A DNA stretch of 64,000 bases, from NCBI GenBank assembly GCA_033964015.1, contig CM066917.1, positions 27,683,951 through 27,747,950 of the forward strand, in the 5' to 3' direction. Position numbers and translations under genes: made by a program. The DNA comes from Scolanthus callimorphus (Eukaryota; Cnidaria; Anthozoa; Actiniaria; Edwardsiidae). Shown here one piece after another: positions 1 to 12,368 of this stretch. Position 1 is the first letter of the stretch. Each line of letters begins with the position of its first letter. The notes under the pieces are model-generated. The model searched no databases. It had not been told where the DNA came from and saw nothing but the letters and a program-made list of their open reading frames with translations.

Positions 1-840
1 CGGATTTTAAATCCTTCATCAGCGGGCGAATACATGTTATGAGCACCTGGAGTTCCTGGATCATTTCAGTTATATTAAGGGCGACCACTCGTCTTTCTGG
101 ATGTCCTTCCTTGATTTTCATTCTTGGACTTTAATTCTAAATGCACCTCGTGAAGGAAACTGGATTTCAGAAAGACATCAGAAAGCAAATAGCTTGGTGC
201 GATCCGGTGAATTTAATTATGAATTTAAAATTTATAATTTATTTAAAATTATAATTTATATCTCGCACCGTACTTGACGAGTCTCGAGAAAAAGCAGTCA
301 GAAGTAGAGGACTGGCCTTTCGAGCTGGTCTTTTTTTTCTGCTCTGTTATTTTCTGACTAAACGATACAAAAATACCTTCTACATGACCAAAAAGGTTGA
401 TGATACCGACTCCGTATGCGTGTCATCGTTCGCGTCTAATCCTTGCCGCTGCGGTCTTTCCACTAACTTCTGTCCTAAGAGCATTTGTATCAATCGTCAC
501 CCATGTTGAACAGTTTCAGGCCCCCGTTATATAATCGTTATACCGGATGGCTGGTAGCGATCCTCTTCTCCATCTCTCTATCTAAATGGCAAACGGATTT
601 GTTACAGTGATAAGCAACGACAATACCTTCCTACAAATTCATATCTACCAGACAACGGACCAGTATGTCAACAGTTAACTCAGATACGGCGACTGTAAAA
701 CCTGCGACGATCCAGTGATAAATACTGATTCTAATGCGTCATCAGGGGACGCAGCGTGCCTCAAAGGAAGGCTGTAACTCTGTTTTGATATTCTGCGCAG
801 ATGATACCGAGACTATCTTAACAAAGTTAACAAACTAGCT
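1..840. other. no gene recognised; probable mobile-element debris
   Basis: No long open frame and no splice-supported exon was found. A short AT-rich inverted repeat (aatttaaaatttataattta-like) lies near 215-260. The region leads directly into the decayed element coding sequence that starts near 850, so it is probably the upstream part of the same decayed element. This is inference only. Confidence 0.3.
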
Positions 841-849
841 TCTTCTCTT

Positions 850-1770
850 GGATCGACCTCAGCATACAAGTCCATGACAGGAATTCACGCCTTCACTCGC
901 TGTGATTCTGTAAGTGCATTTTCGGGAAGAGGAAAGTTGGAAACTATTGTAGTTAGACCAACGTAGCTGGGAAGTCGCGCCTCAGCTATCATTTAGCTGC
1001 TTTGTATTTGCTGCTTTGCACGTGCAGCCTCTTGCATTCCACAACAACGAGGACCAGTGATGTCAATGGCTTCACGATTGGCCATCAGCTTCCACCGTGC
1101 AGAGACGCACTCGTAAAGCACATGCAGGGAGCAACCTTCCAGGAGGCAATTTGGATTTACATTGCCTCGAGTAGAATACTGGGGTGCCAAACCCTCATAG
1201 AGGGTGTTCGTTTGAGCTGTTAAGGTGGAACGGAAAATCATGTCTTAGTCTGGAAGAAAGGCTAGCTGTAATTGTTCATGAAAGTGTGCCCATCCGAACC
1301 GTGTAGCGACATTTGTATAGTTAAACAAGACTGCGACATGTACAACCACCCCACAGAATGTAACGAGGAAGATAGTGACGTCGACTGGGTGATAAAGATC
1401 AAGGGAGCGACTCTGGCACTCCACAAAGACAAGGCCACGGATTTCAATGGCTAAAAGCACACGCAGCGTTTAAACTACCAGGAGGCAATTTGGAGATGTT
1501 GTCTCTAACAGAATACTGAGGTTACTAACCTATAAAGAGGGTGTTCGTTTGAGCTGTAAGGTAGAACGGCCGCAAATCATGTCTTAGACTGGAAGGATGG
1601 CTGCTGTAATTGTCCACAAAAGTGTGCCCGCCCGAGCTGTGGGGCCACAGTTGCATAGTTAGACAAGACTGTAACATGTACACTTACCTCACTGAATCAG
1701 ACGAGGATGATAGTGACATCCAGGTTAGCGACTGGTTGATTCGGAGCAAGGGAGCGACTCTAAATTGTAT
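850..1770 (+). pseudogene. decayed mobile-element protein with an internal duplication
   Basis: Around 873-950 the plus strand reads GIHAFTRCDSVSAFSGRGK, close to a HAFTGCD-type motif I associate with uncharacterised repetitive proteins of marine invertebrates. Downstream, about 1129-1418 and 1469-1760 are two diverged copies of one ~290-bp segment. Shared landmarks are ccaggaggcaatttgga, agggtgttcgtttgagctg and gggagcgactct. The second copy has a Cys-rich stretch (CCNCPQKCARPSCGA) around 1607-1650. Frames are broken in both copies. The protein family is not identified with certainty; I see a dead, partly duplicated element gene rather than a host gene. Confidence 0.45.
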
Positions 1771-1889
1771 CACTTCTGGTTTGGGGAATGCCACTTCTGG
1801 TTAACATTCAGTCTTGTCGAACTGATGACATCCAAAAGCTGCAAATTATACTTTCTAAAGCAGTTTACCGCCACATAAGATAAATAAAC

Positions 1890-2420
1890 AACGTAACTGC
1901 AGCTATTTTCACCAATACAACGTAACAGCATTTTTACTTCCGGTTCAAGATGGCGGCCAATTTGAAAATCTACCTTAATTTGCGAAAGCGGCCACTGACA
2001 ATCTCTAATTAGATATTTACCTCATTACGTCAACAATACCTCATACATACATCAAACCTACGTTGAAATGCCATCATCCTGGACATTGAAGAGCAAAAAA
2101 AACGTTTCACTTCCGGTTCAAAATGGCCGCCAGATTAAAAATCACCCTTAACTCGCTTAAGCTACCAATCCAAAATTGCTATTAGGCATTTCCCTAAACT
2201 AGACCACCAACCCTTTCAGAAAAATAGCATGAGGCTTATTCACCTCGGATGATACCGACAAACCCCTTGGCTCATGGACTACTGTTTCTGTTTTATTCAC
2301 AAGAAAGTCTGGGTTGTTCAGATGCAAAAAGACATCCGATAATAAGCCCCCCCCCCCCCCCCCAAAAAAAAGGCATTTGACAAATATAAGCCCCGGGGCT
2401 TATTTTCGGAATTTTACGGT
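1890..2420. repeat. duplicated ~95-bp segment plus dispersed-repeat end
   Basis: Two diverged copies share cttccggttcaa(g/a)atgg(c/g)(g/c)gcca, near 1935-1960 and 2110-2130, followed by related sequence. At 2345-2420 a C17 run, an A run and the string ataagccccggggcttat lead into aattttacggtatt. I recognise that terminus as a common cnidarian dispersed-repeat end. No coding potential was seen. Confidence 0.45.
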
Positions 2421-2604
2421 ATTAAACTGAGGCCAAGGTATTAGATGTTAGAAATTCTGATCATCTGAACGACGAACAATTCAATGGTTATTGTATTTTA
2501 TTTTTAAGTGCCAATAAACATATATTATCAATGCAAAGCAGCAAGTTAACATCATTGTATCATGGATACCATCTAATACAATCTCTTTCCCAGAGCCTCC
2601 TCGA

Positions 2605-3090
2605 TCGTGCTGATTGTCGGAGGCTCTGGACGCAGACGAAATAGATTGGAGCTTGCGCAGTACTTGGAAATCCCAGAATCTAGGATTTTCAAGTACTGTA
2701 CATGTCCTGTATTTTCCATATAGCTGTTCCAATAAAGGTTGTCGGCCTCAAGCCTACACACCCAGACCGAAAGGTAGTTTGGATAGACACAAAACCTCCT
2801 ATTATGATGGAATTGACAGCGTTGCGAGGTCTAAAATAAATATTAGACATTCGCAGTTTTAAATAAAGCTCAAATTTCTTGAATTTAGCGGAAAACCTAT
2901 CAAATTAAAATGTTTTCGTGTTTTGTGTCTACCCAAACTGCCTTCGTTCTGGGCGCGTAGGCTTGAGGCAGACAACCTTTCTTGAAATTGCTATATGTGG
3001 CAACAACCTTTGCCGGTTAGTCGATTCCAAACGACGGCCGTCCATATCAGCCAAAGAGAATCGTCTGCCTCCAGAACCAACGACAAACAA
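2605..3090. repeat. foldback repeat element
   Basis: The segment 2737-2793 (ttgtcggcctcaagcctac...) is the inverted complement of 2923-2975 (gtaggcttgaggcagacaac). An outer pair, about 2610-2640 and 3057-3085, continues the palindrome. A related arm recurs at 27700-27775. The short open frames here are by-products of the palindrome. Confidence 0.6.
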
Positions 3091-3129
3091 CAAACAGCGG
3101 AGTCGGCTCTGGGAATGATCTGATTTAGC

Positions 3130-4020
3130 TTCACATACAGTAAATCAACAGCATAAAACGAAAAAAAAAATCAAAATGCACAGCAGCATTTAACGTCTCT
3201 GAAAACTTGAATTTTTTTCTTAACGATAACAATAGATTTAGTGGCTTTCTTTAACCCGTAAAACAAAGTGTGGTGGTTAATAAGGAGTAAGTATTCGAGA
3301 AAAAACAGAGGAGAGAAAAAGGGATTAAAGTGTAATAAAGTAAATATGTAAAAAAAGTTTATATTGCGGGTTAAAGAAAACCACTCTAAAATCGAAGAAC
3401 TATAACTGTAATAAAATATAACTATAACAATAACAATATGTAATATCAATATAGAGGGCGTCTGGCTCCCATGTGTCTTGTATCTGAGGACAGCTAAAAG
3501 GCTTGTCCAGAGTTTTAGTAAGTTTAGAACCCCTTTCAGAAATGAAGACTACATTGTCGCACTATACGCACGGTATTTTTAGGCGGATTACGAAATTCAA
3601 GAGCGTAGAGCTTTCATGGGGACTTGTTTGTTTCGGAATCATGTTTGATGTCTAAACGTCGTTAATTTTGCTTTTCTTCCAACAACATTAGCAATCTTGT
3701 ATACGCCTAATTTAAAAAGACGTTGCTTTAGAAATTGGCCTTTGGTATTCCAATTTCATTTCTTGGTGATCACTCAATGAGCTTTAACGACCAAATCCCA
3801 AAGCAACGTTTATTGAACTAGGTGTACCCGATAAACGTCTACTTTTTTCAAACTCATCCCGTGTAGGGGAAGGGGGGGAGGGGGATTTTGAAGGCAAAAA
3901 TATTCTGCACGGCCACAACGATCGAAAAATAACGTACAAGCCAAAACCATCCTAAAAATCTTGCAAATTTTAAACACAGAACTGAGGACCAAAAAGAATC
4001 ACCCACCCCACCACGTAAAG
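3130..4020. other. AT-rich intergenic DNA, nothing recognised
   Basis: A/T-rich sequence with a G-rich tract near 3868-3890. No splice-supported exon, RNA gene or clear repeat structure was seen. Confidence 0.4.
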
Positions 4021-4029
4021 TCAAATGGG

Positions 4030-4865
4030 CGGTCGCAAACCAAAAGTTCTTCCGTTATAGTCCGGCGGATTAGCGTAAAAATTGCGCACCTTTGGCCAAA
4101 GTCCCAAACTTTTGCCTGGTGATACTTTTTGATGTATTTTAACATATTAGATATGGAGTCAAGCTGGATTCCATTCGTAACGAAAGCTAGAGACGTTTTA
4201 ACGTGAACCATTGTTTTGCCCTTGGCAGCCATCTTTGAATCTATTGTTATTCATGAGCTTTGCGGCACTTAGTGAAATTTTCCATCGTCATGTTTATAGA
4301 GTATAGCGCTTCACGTGGAAGCAACTGTCATGTAAAAATATTACAGACAAGTTCTTTTCTATACATTCGGTACGTGAGGCACCATTTACCTCGATCTTTT
4401 GACGAATTTGTTGGTCATTCCTTGAGATTTGATCAAATCACATAATCACACTTTTGATTCAACATAAAATTATAAACATTCACAATAAAATAATGAAAGT
4501 GCGTTTAATATATCACCAAAAAAATCGAAGGCGACATTCAACTCAGCTCAGTCAGCACAATCCAAAGTTCAGAATTAGCAAATGTTGAGCTGCTTTGGCT
4601 GTACAGTCTATAGGACAACTGGAACATTCGCACGGCTAAGGTTTCTAAGACAATACATTCAAGATGGCTGCCATTGATTAAAACAATGGCTTGCATTAAA
4701 AGTTCTCTAGCGTTCGCTACGAATGGAATCTAGCGTGCCTCCATATTATCTTATATTGAAGAGCACATTGAAAACTATTATCAGGCAAAATTTTAAGACT
4801 TTGGCCAAAGGTGCGCAATTTTGGCAAAATGCTACTCTAATCCGCCGGACTATACGATACGAGAA
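4030..4865. repeat. inverted-repeat element with ~200-bp arms
   Basis: The arm 4040-4233, read on the minus strand, matches 4660-4860 on the plus strand at roughly 75% by eye. Shared strings include ctttggccaaaggtgcgcaa, tccgccggactata and acgaatggaat. The centre, about 4490-4600, is found again in reverse orientation at 33740-33870 inside GPI intron 1-2 sequence, so this is a dispersed family. Short frames in the arms translate alike (LIRRTI), but I see no gene. Confidence 0.6.
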
Positions 4866-4919
4866 GAACATCAATGAAAGGAAACAAGGCGTTTATATTA
4901 GCAAACACTCAGGAATATA

Positions 4920-5060
4920 CGCCCGAACGCAAACTTGTTTTACAGTAGACCATAAACTCAGAAACTACGCCACATACAACCTTACACACCCATCTATCGA
5001 CAAACCTTGACAGGTACTTTGACAACCCAGAATTGGAGTGGAAATCTTCATGACAAGGTT
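4920..5060 (+). pseudogene. inverted fragment of a HECT-gene 3' end
   Basis: The plus strand around 4925-5055 encodes a diverged copy of the last ~45 codons of the SAM-HECT gene, which lies tail-to-tail on the minus strand. QTCF, ATYN and a Y(F/L)DNP segment are recognisable. The two copies meet at a near-palindrome around 5058-5094 (ttgtcagcgact / agtcgctgacaa). It has stops and no upstream HECT sequence, so it is a fragment only. Either an inverted duplication or a second, decayed family member would explain it. Confidence 0.6.
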
Positions 5061-5079
5061 GTCAGCGACTAAGAAGCCA

Positions 5080-8000
5080 CTAGTCGCTGACAACATTGTC
5101 ATGAAGGTCCCACCATTGTGGGTTGTCCAAGTACCTTTGTAGATTTGTCGAGAACTGGTTATAGGTTGCAAAGTTTTTTGGGATGGTTAGTACACTAAAG
5201 CATGTTTGCGCCTTCGGGCGCATGCATTCTTCAAGCATACTCTCCATTCTGACTGCAATATTTCTGTTGGGTATAACCAAAGCACACCCCGTACAAAAAC
5301 GTAGGAACCTTTCCAGTGTCCTCTCGTCAATGTTTTTCAGGTATCGTAGGACCCAATTCTTGACTTCTTCTTCTTTGGAATTGCCAACTTCAAATGACAA
5401 GTAACTTGTCACATTAGCTGGAGTTGGTGCGCATAGACGGTAGAGAGCTTCGATCTCGGTACTGTGGACATCCGCCCAGAATCCGCCAAGGCCTTCTTTC
5501 AATTTAGTGAGACACATAAAAGGCTTGGAGACAAGCTCTTTCATTGAAACCTGCAAAATGATATCCTTAATGTTGGTTGCACGCGGATATGTTGTCACGT
5601 TAAACAGGCTTAGTATGTCTATTAATGTGTCTATCTCTTTCGTTTGGAAAGGGAACGTGCCTGTCAGGGCAGACTCGAGGACTCGCTCTTCTTTTTCTGT
5701 AACAAACGTTAGAAATGATCTCAACAGGCATTCATCTGTAACCGTGCCAAATAAAGCGTACTGGATCGAGGCTTCCGCAATTTGTAAAGGAAATGTTCCT
5801 GTTTGTATAAATTGCGTAGTGATGAGGCGCCCTAGAGCAATATATGAATCTGGGGCGAGCGCAGCTGCTGCTGAGAGGGTAAATGTCGAACTGCCGTCAC
5901 AAAATCGCGGAACAAAACTGTCCCAAAACGATCCGAAAACTTCACGCACAACTCCGTCCCCATGCCCCTCATCGTCCTTGAACATTAAGCAGAGCAAGGT
6001 AGTTACGTCTTGCTTAAATATTTCAAGCATCTCCTCTACAATGGTATCTCTGCTCACTCTGATAAGGACACGGTCGCCGTAAGTCTCTGCATCTTCGCGC
6101 TTTTGTTCTTCCTTTTCTCTTTTCAGTGTAAGATTTGTCAAGCTATTGTCTTCTGGGTCTTCTTCCATTAGTTGATCTGGTGGTTTAGCTGAAACTTGGA
6201 CGATTCTGTTGTATAATTCTTCTCTGTTGTTGTTTTGACTCTCTTCATGCAGAGTATCTTCAAGTGTGGCGTTCAAAGTCCCATCATTGAAACTGATATC
6301 TTGTTCGTCCCTCGTCAGCGGAATGGGAGTGGCACGCTCTGTCATGTGCAATACTGATGAGGCTACTGTACTTATGTCTTCATCGGGATATACCATCGTC
6401 CTGGGCTGCAGCATGGAGAGGATAAAATGCTCTGGTTGAGCACTCAGTGAGCCCAACCAATCATATATTGCATTCACTTTGCAATTGGAAGGGAACGCTC
6501 TCTCTTTAACACCAAGGAAAGGGTGCTGAACGCGGACAATAACACGCGATGTGTTTTCTGATGGGACGGGGAGAAGGCGAAGCTCTCTGCTTTTCCTCAG
6601 AGATTCTCTTCGATCATCAATCATATTTCGCTCTAATACTTTCGCTCTATCCGCCGCCAGAGACGCATTGTATGCTGATTGAAGTTGGTCATTATATGTT
6701 GTCTTTCATATGATGTCCCAATCAAGCCATCAGAATGCCTGCGGGGACCGCCTTGGTCATCTTCAAGTACGTTCGGCGTCGGAGATAAAGAATCTGTTGG
6801 GGAGGGGCTTCTGATAGATGTCAACCTTGAAGGGCTAAAACCAGGCGTAGGAATGTCCATATCTGTTCCATCGGAGTCACTAGATACGTCAATGCTCTCC
6901 TCGTCATTCCTTTCCTTGCGTCTACTTAGAAGTATTACCTTGGGGACGTTTAGTCCATGTTTACTCTTGTATTCTTCGACGGTGAAGGAGTCTGGGTCTT
7001 TAAGAGGATTACCGCGGAAGTCTGCCAAGGATAGATCTACATCATCGATCTGCTCCAGTGAATTAGGGAAAAACAGATCGGTACATAATGCTAAAATCTC
7101 TGCAGCAGATGAGGTTTTCTTTATATCCTGTGTTCTTGTTCCGCCTCCCTTATCCGACCTTACTTGCTTATATACCCCCTTGTCTTCATAAAAGTGTTTC
7201 CAACTTATACTGACTTTGATCGTAGGCCGTCCATTGGCTGTCTTGTTTGTGGCTTTTTTGGTTGCCTTCTGTTCCTCAACAATTCTTTTCAACCGCTTCT
7301 TTTTCTCGGTTCTGTCCTCAGCCAAAGGGGGCCGTGTAAAGCCCAAGGCATTCTGTGATAATTGAGTATCACAGAATGCCTTGAGCTTGACGCGGTCACC
7401 TTTAGCTGTTACTCCTAATTCAATCAAGTCTTTGTCTGTAAGCAGCTTAACAACATCTTTATCAACCTACAAAAAAGGAAAGAATTCGCAATGAATATGC
7501 GCTTCACGGAAGCCTTCGGTATTGCAGTCACCTCGTTATTGTGGATATTGACAGCTCAACATTTCCTTTTTAAGAAAAGTATTGGAGAAACACTAGAACA
7601 CTAGAAGTGCATCGATTTGTATGGAACGTTTTCAAATAAATCAAACCGATACATTTTAGCAGCAAATTTCATAGAGCCCAACTCAGTGGCCAACAGTTTC
7701 GTGGACGTTTCTTTGTTATGTAATTTCCTGCTAACAACTCCTGTATTTGATGTAGATGTACTCAAATGTTTCAAATGTGAGGGGGGGGGGGGGGGGTATT
7801 CACAACCTCAAACACCAAATAGCCCTCACCCGCCTAAGGATTAGTAGTCATAAACTTGAAATCGAGAGTGGGTGCTACCTGAGGCCCTATAGAAAGCCTG
7901 AGGACGGAATTTGTTCATTGATGAAAGCCTCCGTTGTTATAGCCTAATAAATCCTCCTATAGCAGATCCAACCCTTTTAAACCAAAATCTTGAAAAAATG

Positions 8001-11000
8001 TGACCCTTTTATATAGTGAAATTAGTGAAATAGTGACCCTTTTATATAATTTGGGCCTCAAAACCTACCCCTTTCGGGCGGAGCATTCCCATATAGTCGA
8101 CATGAGGGAGTAAAATGTATTGGTTTGGCTTGTTGCATATTGTGTAATTCTAAAACAGACTCATGCCCCTCTCCATAGAAGGGATTTACAATTCCAGAGG
8201 GCTGTAGCATTAAACCGAACCCACCCTGTTGAGAACCCCCTAGTTAATACCCACCCTGGAAATTTCTGGGTTGTTCCTATCAGCCCTGGATTTCAACCCA
8301 GCTCTGGGGGTACCCACCCTGGAATTCCGGTGAACGATCCTCAACAGGTGGAGTGTGGTTTTAAATGCTACTGCCCAATTCAATGTTGAGAGTTCGAGCA
8401 CTATCTGTACTTCTAGTATAATTGAAGGGCTCTGTGTAAAAACCAACTAAGTGACGTTTTAGTCTGTTTATATATTTTTTATTTTCGCAAAAAACATGCA
8501 CAAAACATGTCAAAATAGCCTAAAACTAAATTCCTTGTACTTCAATTCCCAAACCAATGTGGAAACACAGACTGTAAAACAAAACATTGCTTTAAATTTG
8601 CATAATCCACAATAAGATGTGTCTATTGTGTCTTATTGAAAGAGCTATTCAAGAGTGAAGTCATTTCCAATTCGATTTATTGTTCTACTTTGATTTACAT
8701 TGAATTTATTTTCAATATTCAATGTTGTTTTAAATTCAATGTTGTTTTAAATTATGCGCGCTGAGTTAAAAAAAATCATCCCCTCCCCCAATTCAATGTT
8801 GTTCATAAGTCAGACTAATTTGAAACAACATTGAACAGGGGGAAGGGGTGCAAGGGGAATTTTAAACATAGTATTAACACAACATTGCACAAGGGGGGTG
8901 GAGATTGCACCACATTCGATTGCACAATATCACAGCCCCAAAATTGACCATTTTGGGGGTGAAAATGCACCCCCCTTGAATCCGTACATAAAAATTGTTG
9001 TGACTCAAACAAATTGTGTTGTCGTCATCTACTTATTGACCTCTATCACCTGACCGATTTTCATCCAAATCGAAGATTTTGTTTTTTTTCCGGCCGTTTT
9101 GCAAAATGGTCGATCCACTCTGACAATCGCTCTTAAATGGTTGCTCGACAACACGAAGGCGGTAACTAAAGGTGTTTTACAGAGTTCTCACAGTGATTTT
9201 GTCGAAATAAAGACTAGCTTTCCTGTCTTTATTTCGACAAAATCACTGTGAGAACTCTGTAAAACACCCGTAGTTACCGCCTTCGCGTTTGCCACCCCCC
9301 CTTGTGCAATGTTGTGTTAATACTATGTTTAAAATTTCCCTTGCCCCCCTTCCCTCTGTTCAATGTTGTTTTAAATTAGTCTGACTTATGAACAACATTG
9401 AATTGGGGGAGGGGGATGTTTTTTTTTTAACTCAGCGTGCATAATTTAAAACAACATTGAATTGGGGGAGGGGGGTGAATTTTTTTTAAACTCAGCATGC
9501 ACGCTCAAAATGGTGAGACTGTTTTTGGATTTTTTTAACTAAAAATCTAAATAAAGCACATAAGAAGTGAACTTGAATTATTCTACTGGGAAAATAAATT
9601 GAAAGTAAATCAAATAAATCCTTAATACGAATTGGAAATGACTTCACTCGTTGAATAACTCTTTTCAATAAGACACATCTTATTGTGGATTATGCAAATT
9701 TAAAGCACTGTTAAAACTGTTTTACAGTCTGTGTTTCCACATTGATTTGGGAATTGAAGTACAAGAAAGTTAGTTTTAGGCTATTTTGACATGGTTTGTG
9801 TATGTTTTTTGCGAAAATTAAAAAATAAAACAGACTAAAACGTCACTTAGTTGGATTTTACACCGAACCCTTCAATTATTCAAGTAAGTAAAAATTTGCA
9901 AGTGCTGATTGGTCAAGAGGTTCGATTTCTCTTGCTATAATCAACTCAATGATTATAACATTGATAGGTTTTTAAATGCCTGCGTGCATCTGGTTATGAT
10001 TCAAGTAATTAACTAAAACAATTGGTCGGCTCAGGCTCTGTGATTTTAGGTGAAATTGCCACCTAGACTTCGTCTTGGAGAGTTTTTTTTTCTACAATTT
10101 TCTACGATTCTACAATTTTGTTTTTTGCTTTGGCGTGTTTTCTTGTTGTTTTTTGTATGTACTTGTGCCTCGTCTGACCCTTTATTTTATTTAATTATCC
10201 ATAGATGTGCTGCCTAGCTTGATTAGCTTTTCAGTTATTTTCTAGGCAGCATCATACCAATTACTTGTTTTCTTTTCTTATTTTGTTGTAAAATATTCAA
10301 TATGAGATATGTAAATAAAGATATTTGTTGTTGTTGTTGTTGTTGTATTTGCTAATAATCATGTACATGAGCGTGGGGCCTCGAGGTCTAATGAAAAGAT
10401 GAGAACACTAAAGGGGGGGGGGGGGGGGGCAAGGTGAACATTGCACCCAAAAGGGGGGGGGGGGGGTTCCCAGTTATTTATTATGCCAGGCATATTCAAT
10501 CAAAGGTTCGGCAATCGAACCCAATCGAAATCACAATTTTTTTTAGCCAATATGTAAGTTGGATTTGAAATCAAGGGACAAAATGCATCTTCTCCGGGAA
10601 TGCATTAGAAGGGATGATTGGTCATTTTTTGCCACCAGATTCACTTGGGCACATTTTCCTATTGACAGATCAGACGGTCTTATTATGTATCAGTCAATTC
10701 CAGCGACGACCATGCCCCCCCCGGGACACCGTGGGGCATTTGCACACCACTGGGTTCCCTGGGTGGGGAATTTGGAAAATTTTGCTGGCCCCGGGTCGGG
10801 ATTTGTTTTTCTCCAGGGGAGGGGAGGTGGGGAATTTTGGTTCTCTTTCACAATCTTTTATAGCGCGTTTGAGTTTTGCGGAACTACAACACCAGTTCAC
10901 TTCCCTGACCAGTTATAACTATCAATTGGCGTTACAATGTCCCAGTTACAGAAAATAACGTCACACAAAAATAAAATGCCGAGCATGGCCCGTATACACC

Positions 11001-11875
11001 ACTCTAGTTTTGAGATTGAGCGATGCCGGGGACGACAATGAATGGAGTTTGTAGCCAAATGGCTACAACCGAGAATGGCCAAGAGAAATTAGTGGAGACG
11101 TTTGTTGTATGTCACTACTATATTGCAATACCTTAGTAGAAGAAGAATTTCAATTACGACTTGAGACTGACGGATTTGTTTCACTGTTTACTTATATTTT
11201 GTCTCGTTTCAGAGAGGAGAAATCTAAAAGTATAGTTTAAAAACGAATTATAAATGCTCGGACAGAATAAATGGAGTTGAAGTTCTGAGCGGGAATACTT
11301 TGTAGTGAAGCTTTACACAGTGTCGATGGAATCTTTGTCTTTTTCTGGTCCCGGGGGAGGGGCATTTGTCCAATTTTTGTCTTCCCCGTCGTGGGGTATT
11401 TTACACTTTTCCAGCCCCCGGGGTGGGGAATTTTTACTTTTAATTTTAGAAATGACCAAAATCCCGGGGGTTGCCCGGGGGGGCATGGTCGTCGCTGGAA
11501 TTGACTGATACATTAAGCTCACGCTCAAGGATTATTATAAAAAGGTACATAAATCCCAATAACAAAAACTGTCTTCTAAAGATACTTACCCGTTCTTTTA
11601 AAAACTTGTCAATGACGGCTGTTGGATGGCCATTTCTTTTCAAGAATTCAGTTACCTAAAGCCAAGAAGATTAAATTTGAACCTTTTCCGAACACAGCGA
11701 GTTCCTTCGAAAGAAAACTAATATTATGAGGCAATCACTGATGGGAATTGTGCCATATTCTGAGTGAGTTTAAGAAGACAATTATTTTTTAATGTAAACC
11801 ATTTCTACATGGACTGTGGACCCTTTAGCAAGAATTAGCATGTCCTACCTCGGTCAAGCTGTTCGCCGCCGCCAT
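5080..11875 (-). CDS. SAM-HECT domain protein, ubiquitin-ligase-like, three exons, one frameshift
   Basis: Exons on the minus strand are 11875-11849 (ATG; MAAANSLTE), 11655-11590 and 7466-5080. All junctions are GT-AG and phase 0. Joining exons 1-3 gives a SAM domain of about 55 residues near the N-terminus (VTEFLKRNG... then LLTDKDLIELGV...KLKAFC). A low-complexity linker with Ser/Pro- and acid-rich stretches follows. The last ~330 residues resemble a HECT domain: FCTGCA...IPNRNI, then QTCF with the presumed catalytic Cys at codon 5202-5200, 40 residues from the end. HECT ligases form a ubiquitin thioester on this Cys. The reading frame breaks once, between about 6694 and 6712; the frame reading NDQLQSAYN then leads into the C-terminal half. 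That is either a 1-base deletion making a pseudogene or an assembly error. The only intron of size holds a 1.46-kb foldback. The exact family is uncertain. Confidence 0.72.
8419..9880. repeat. 1.46-kb foldback element inside the SAM-HECT intron
   Basis: This is a huge imperfect palindrome with a 10-base centre at 9215-9224. The inner arms are near-perfect: gtcgaaataaagac / gtctttatttcgac, extending through ctcacagtgattttg and on to ggcggtaac. The outer ends are attgaagggctctgtgtaaa and the complement ending cgaacccttcaatt. The arms differ in length by about 140 bp and contain G-rich inserts. A related end recurs at 39700-39895. No open frame of note and no clear target-site duplication was seen. 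Confidence 0.8.
10120..10480. repeat. simple repeats and poly-G tracts
   Basis: A (gtt)n run lies at 10325-10347 and two poly-G tracts at about 10410-10429 and 10455-10466. They lie between the foldback and the TIR element, still within the SAM-HECT intron. No gene seen. Confidence 0.6.
10682..11520. mobile_element. non-autonomous element with ~35-bp terminal inverted repeats
   Basis: The left end is tgtatcagtcaattccagcg followed by acgaccatgcccccc. The right end, 11466-11517, is its reverse complement. The interior has G/C-rich patches (cccggggtggggaattt) and no coding region, so it looks like a MITE or a deleted DNA transposon. Target-site duplication not resolved. Confidence 0.6.
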
Positions 11876-11921
11876 CTTGAACCATGTGCGTCTTATAGTT
11901 GAGCCCGCGAGCATGTGTGGT

Positions 11922-12368
11922 CGTTTGAAAAAAAAGTCGTAGTTTGAAAAAAAGTCGTAGTTTGAAAAAAAAGTCGAAGTTTGAAAAAAAAGTAGTAGTT
12001 TGAAAAAAAGTCGAAGTTTGAAAAAAAAAATCGAAGTTTGAAAAAAAGTAGTAGTTTGAAAAAAAAGTCGAAGATTGAAAAAAAAAGTCGAAGTTTGAAA
12101 AAAAAGTCGAAGTTTGAAAAAAAAGTCGTAGTTTGAAAAAAAAGTCGAAGTTTGAAAAAAAAAGTAGTAGTTTGAAAAAAGTCGAAGTTTGAAAAAAAAA
12201 TCGAAGTTTGAAAAAAAAGTAGTAGTTTGAAAAAAAGTCGAAGATTGAAAAAAAAAGTCGAAGTTTGAAAAAAAAGTCGCAGTTTGAAAAAAAAGTCGAT
12301 GTTTGAAAAAAAGTCGTAGTTTGAAAAAAAGTCGAAGTTTGAAAAAAAAGTCGAAGTTTGAAAAAATA
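11922..12368. repeat. ~19-bp minisatellite directly upstream of the SAM-HECT start
   Basis: About 24 copies of a 17-20-bp unit of the form gtcgaagtttgaaaaaaaa. Variants have gtcgtag or gtagtag and A runs of 6 to 9. The array begins about 45 bp upstream of the SAM-HECT ATG at 11875. The minus-strand frames through it stay open (Phe-rich) only because the unit has no stop in those frames; this is not evidence of a protein. Confidence 0.9.

Noticed and set aside
5507..6082. 191-codon plus-strand open frame
   Set aside because: Exact antisense shadow of the HECT-encoding exon. It has no protein features of its own.
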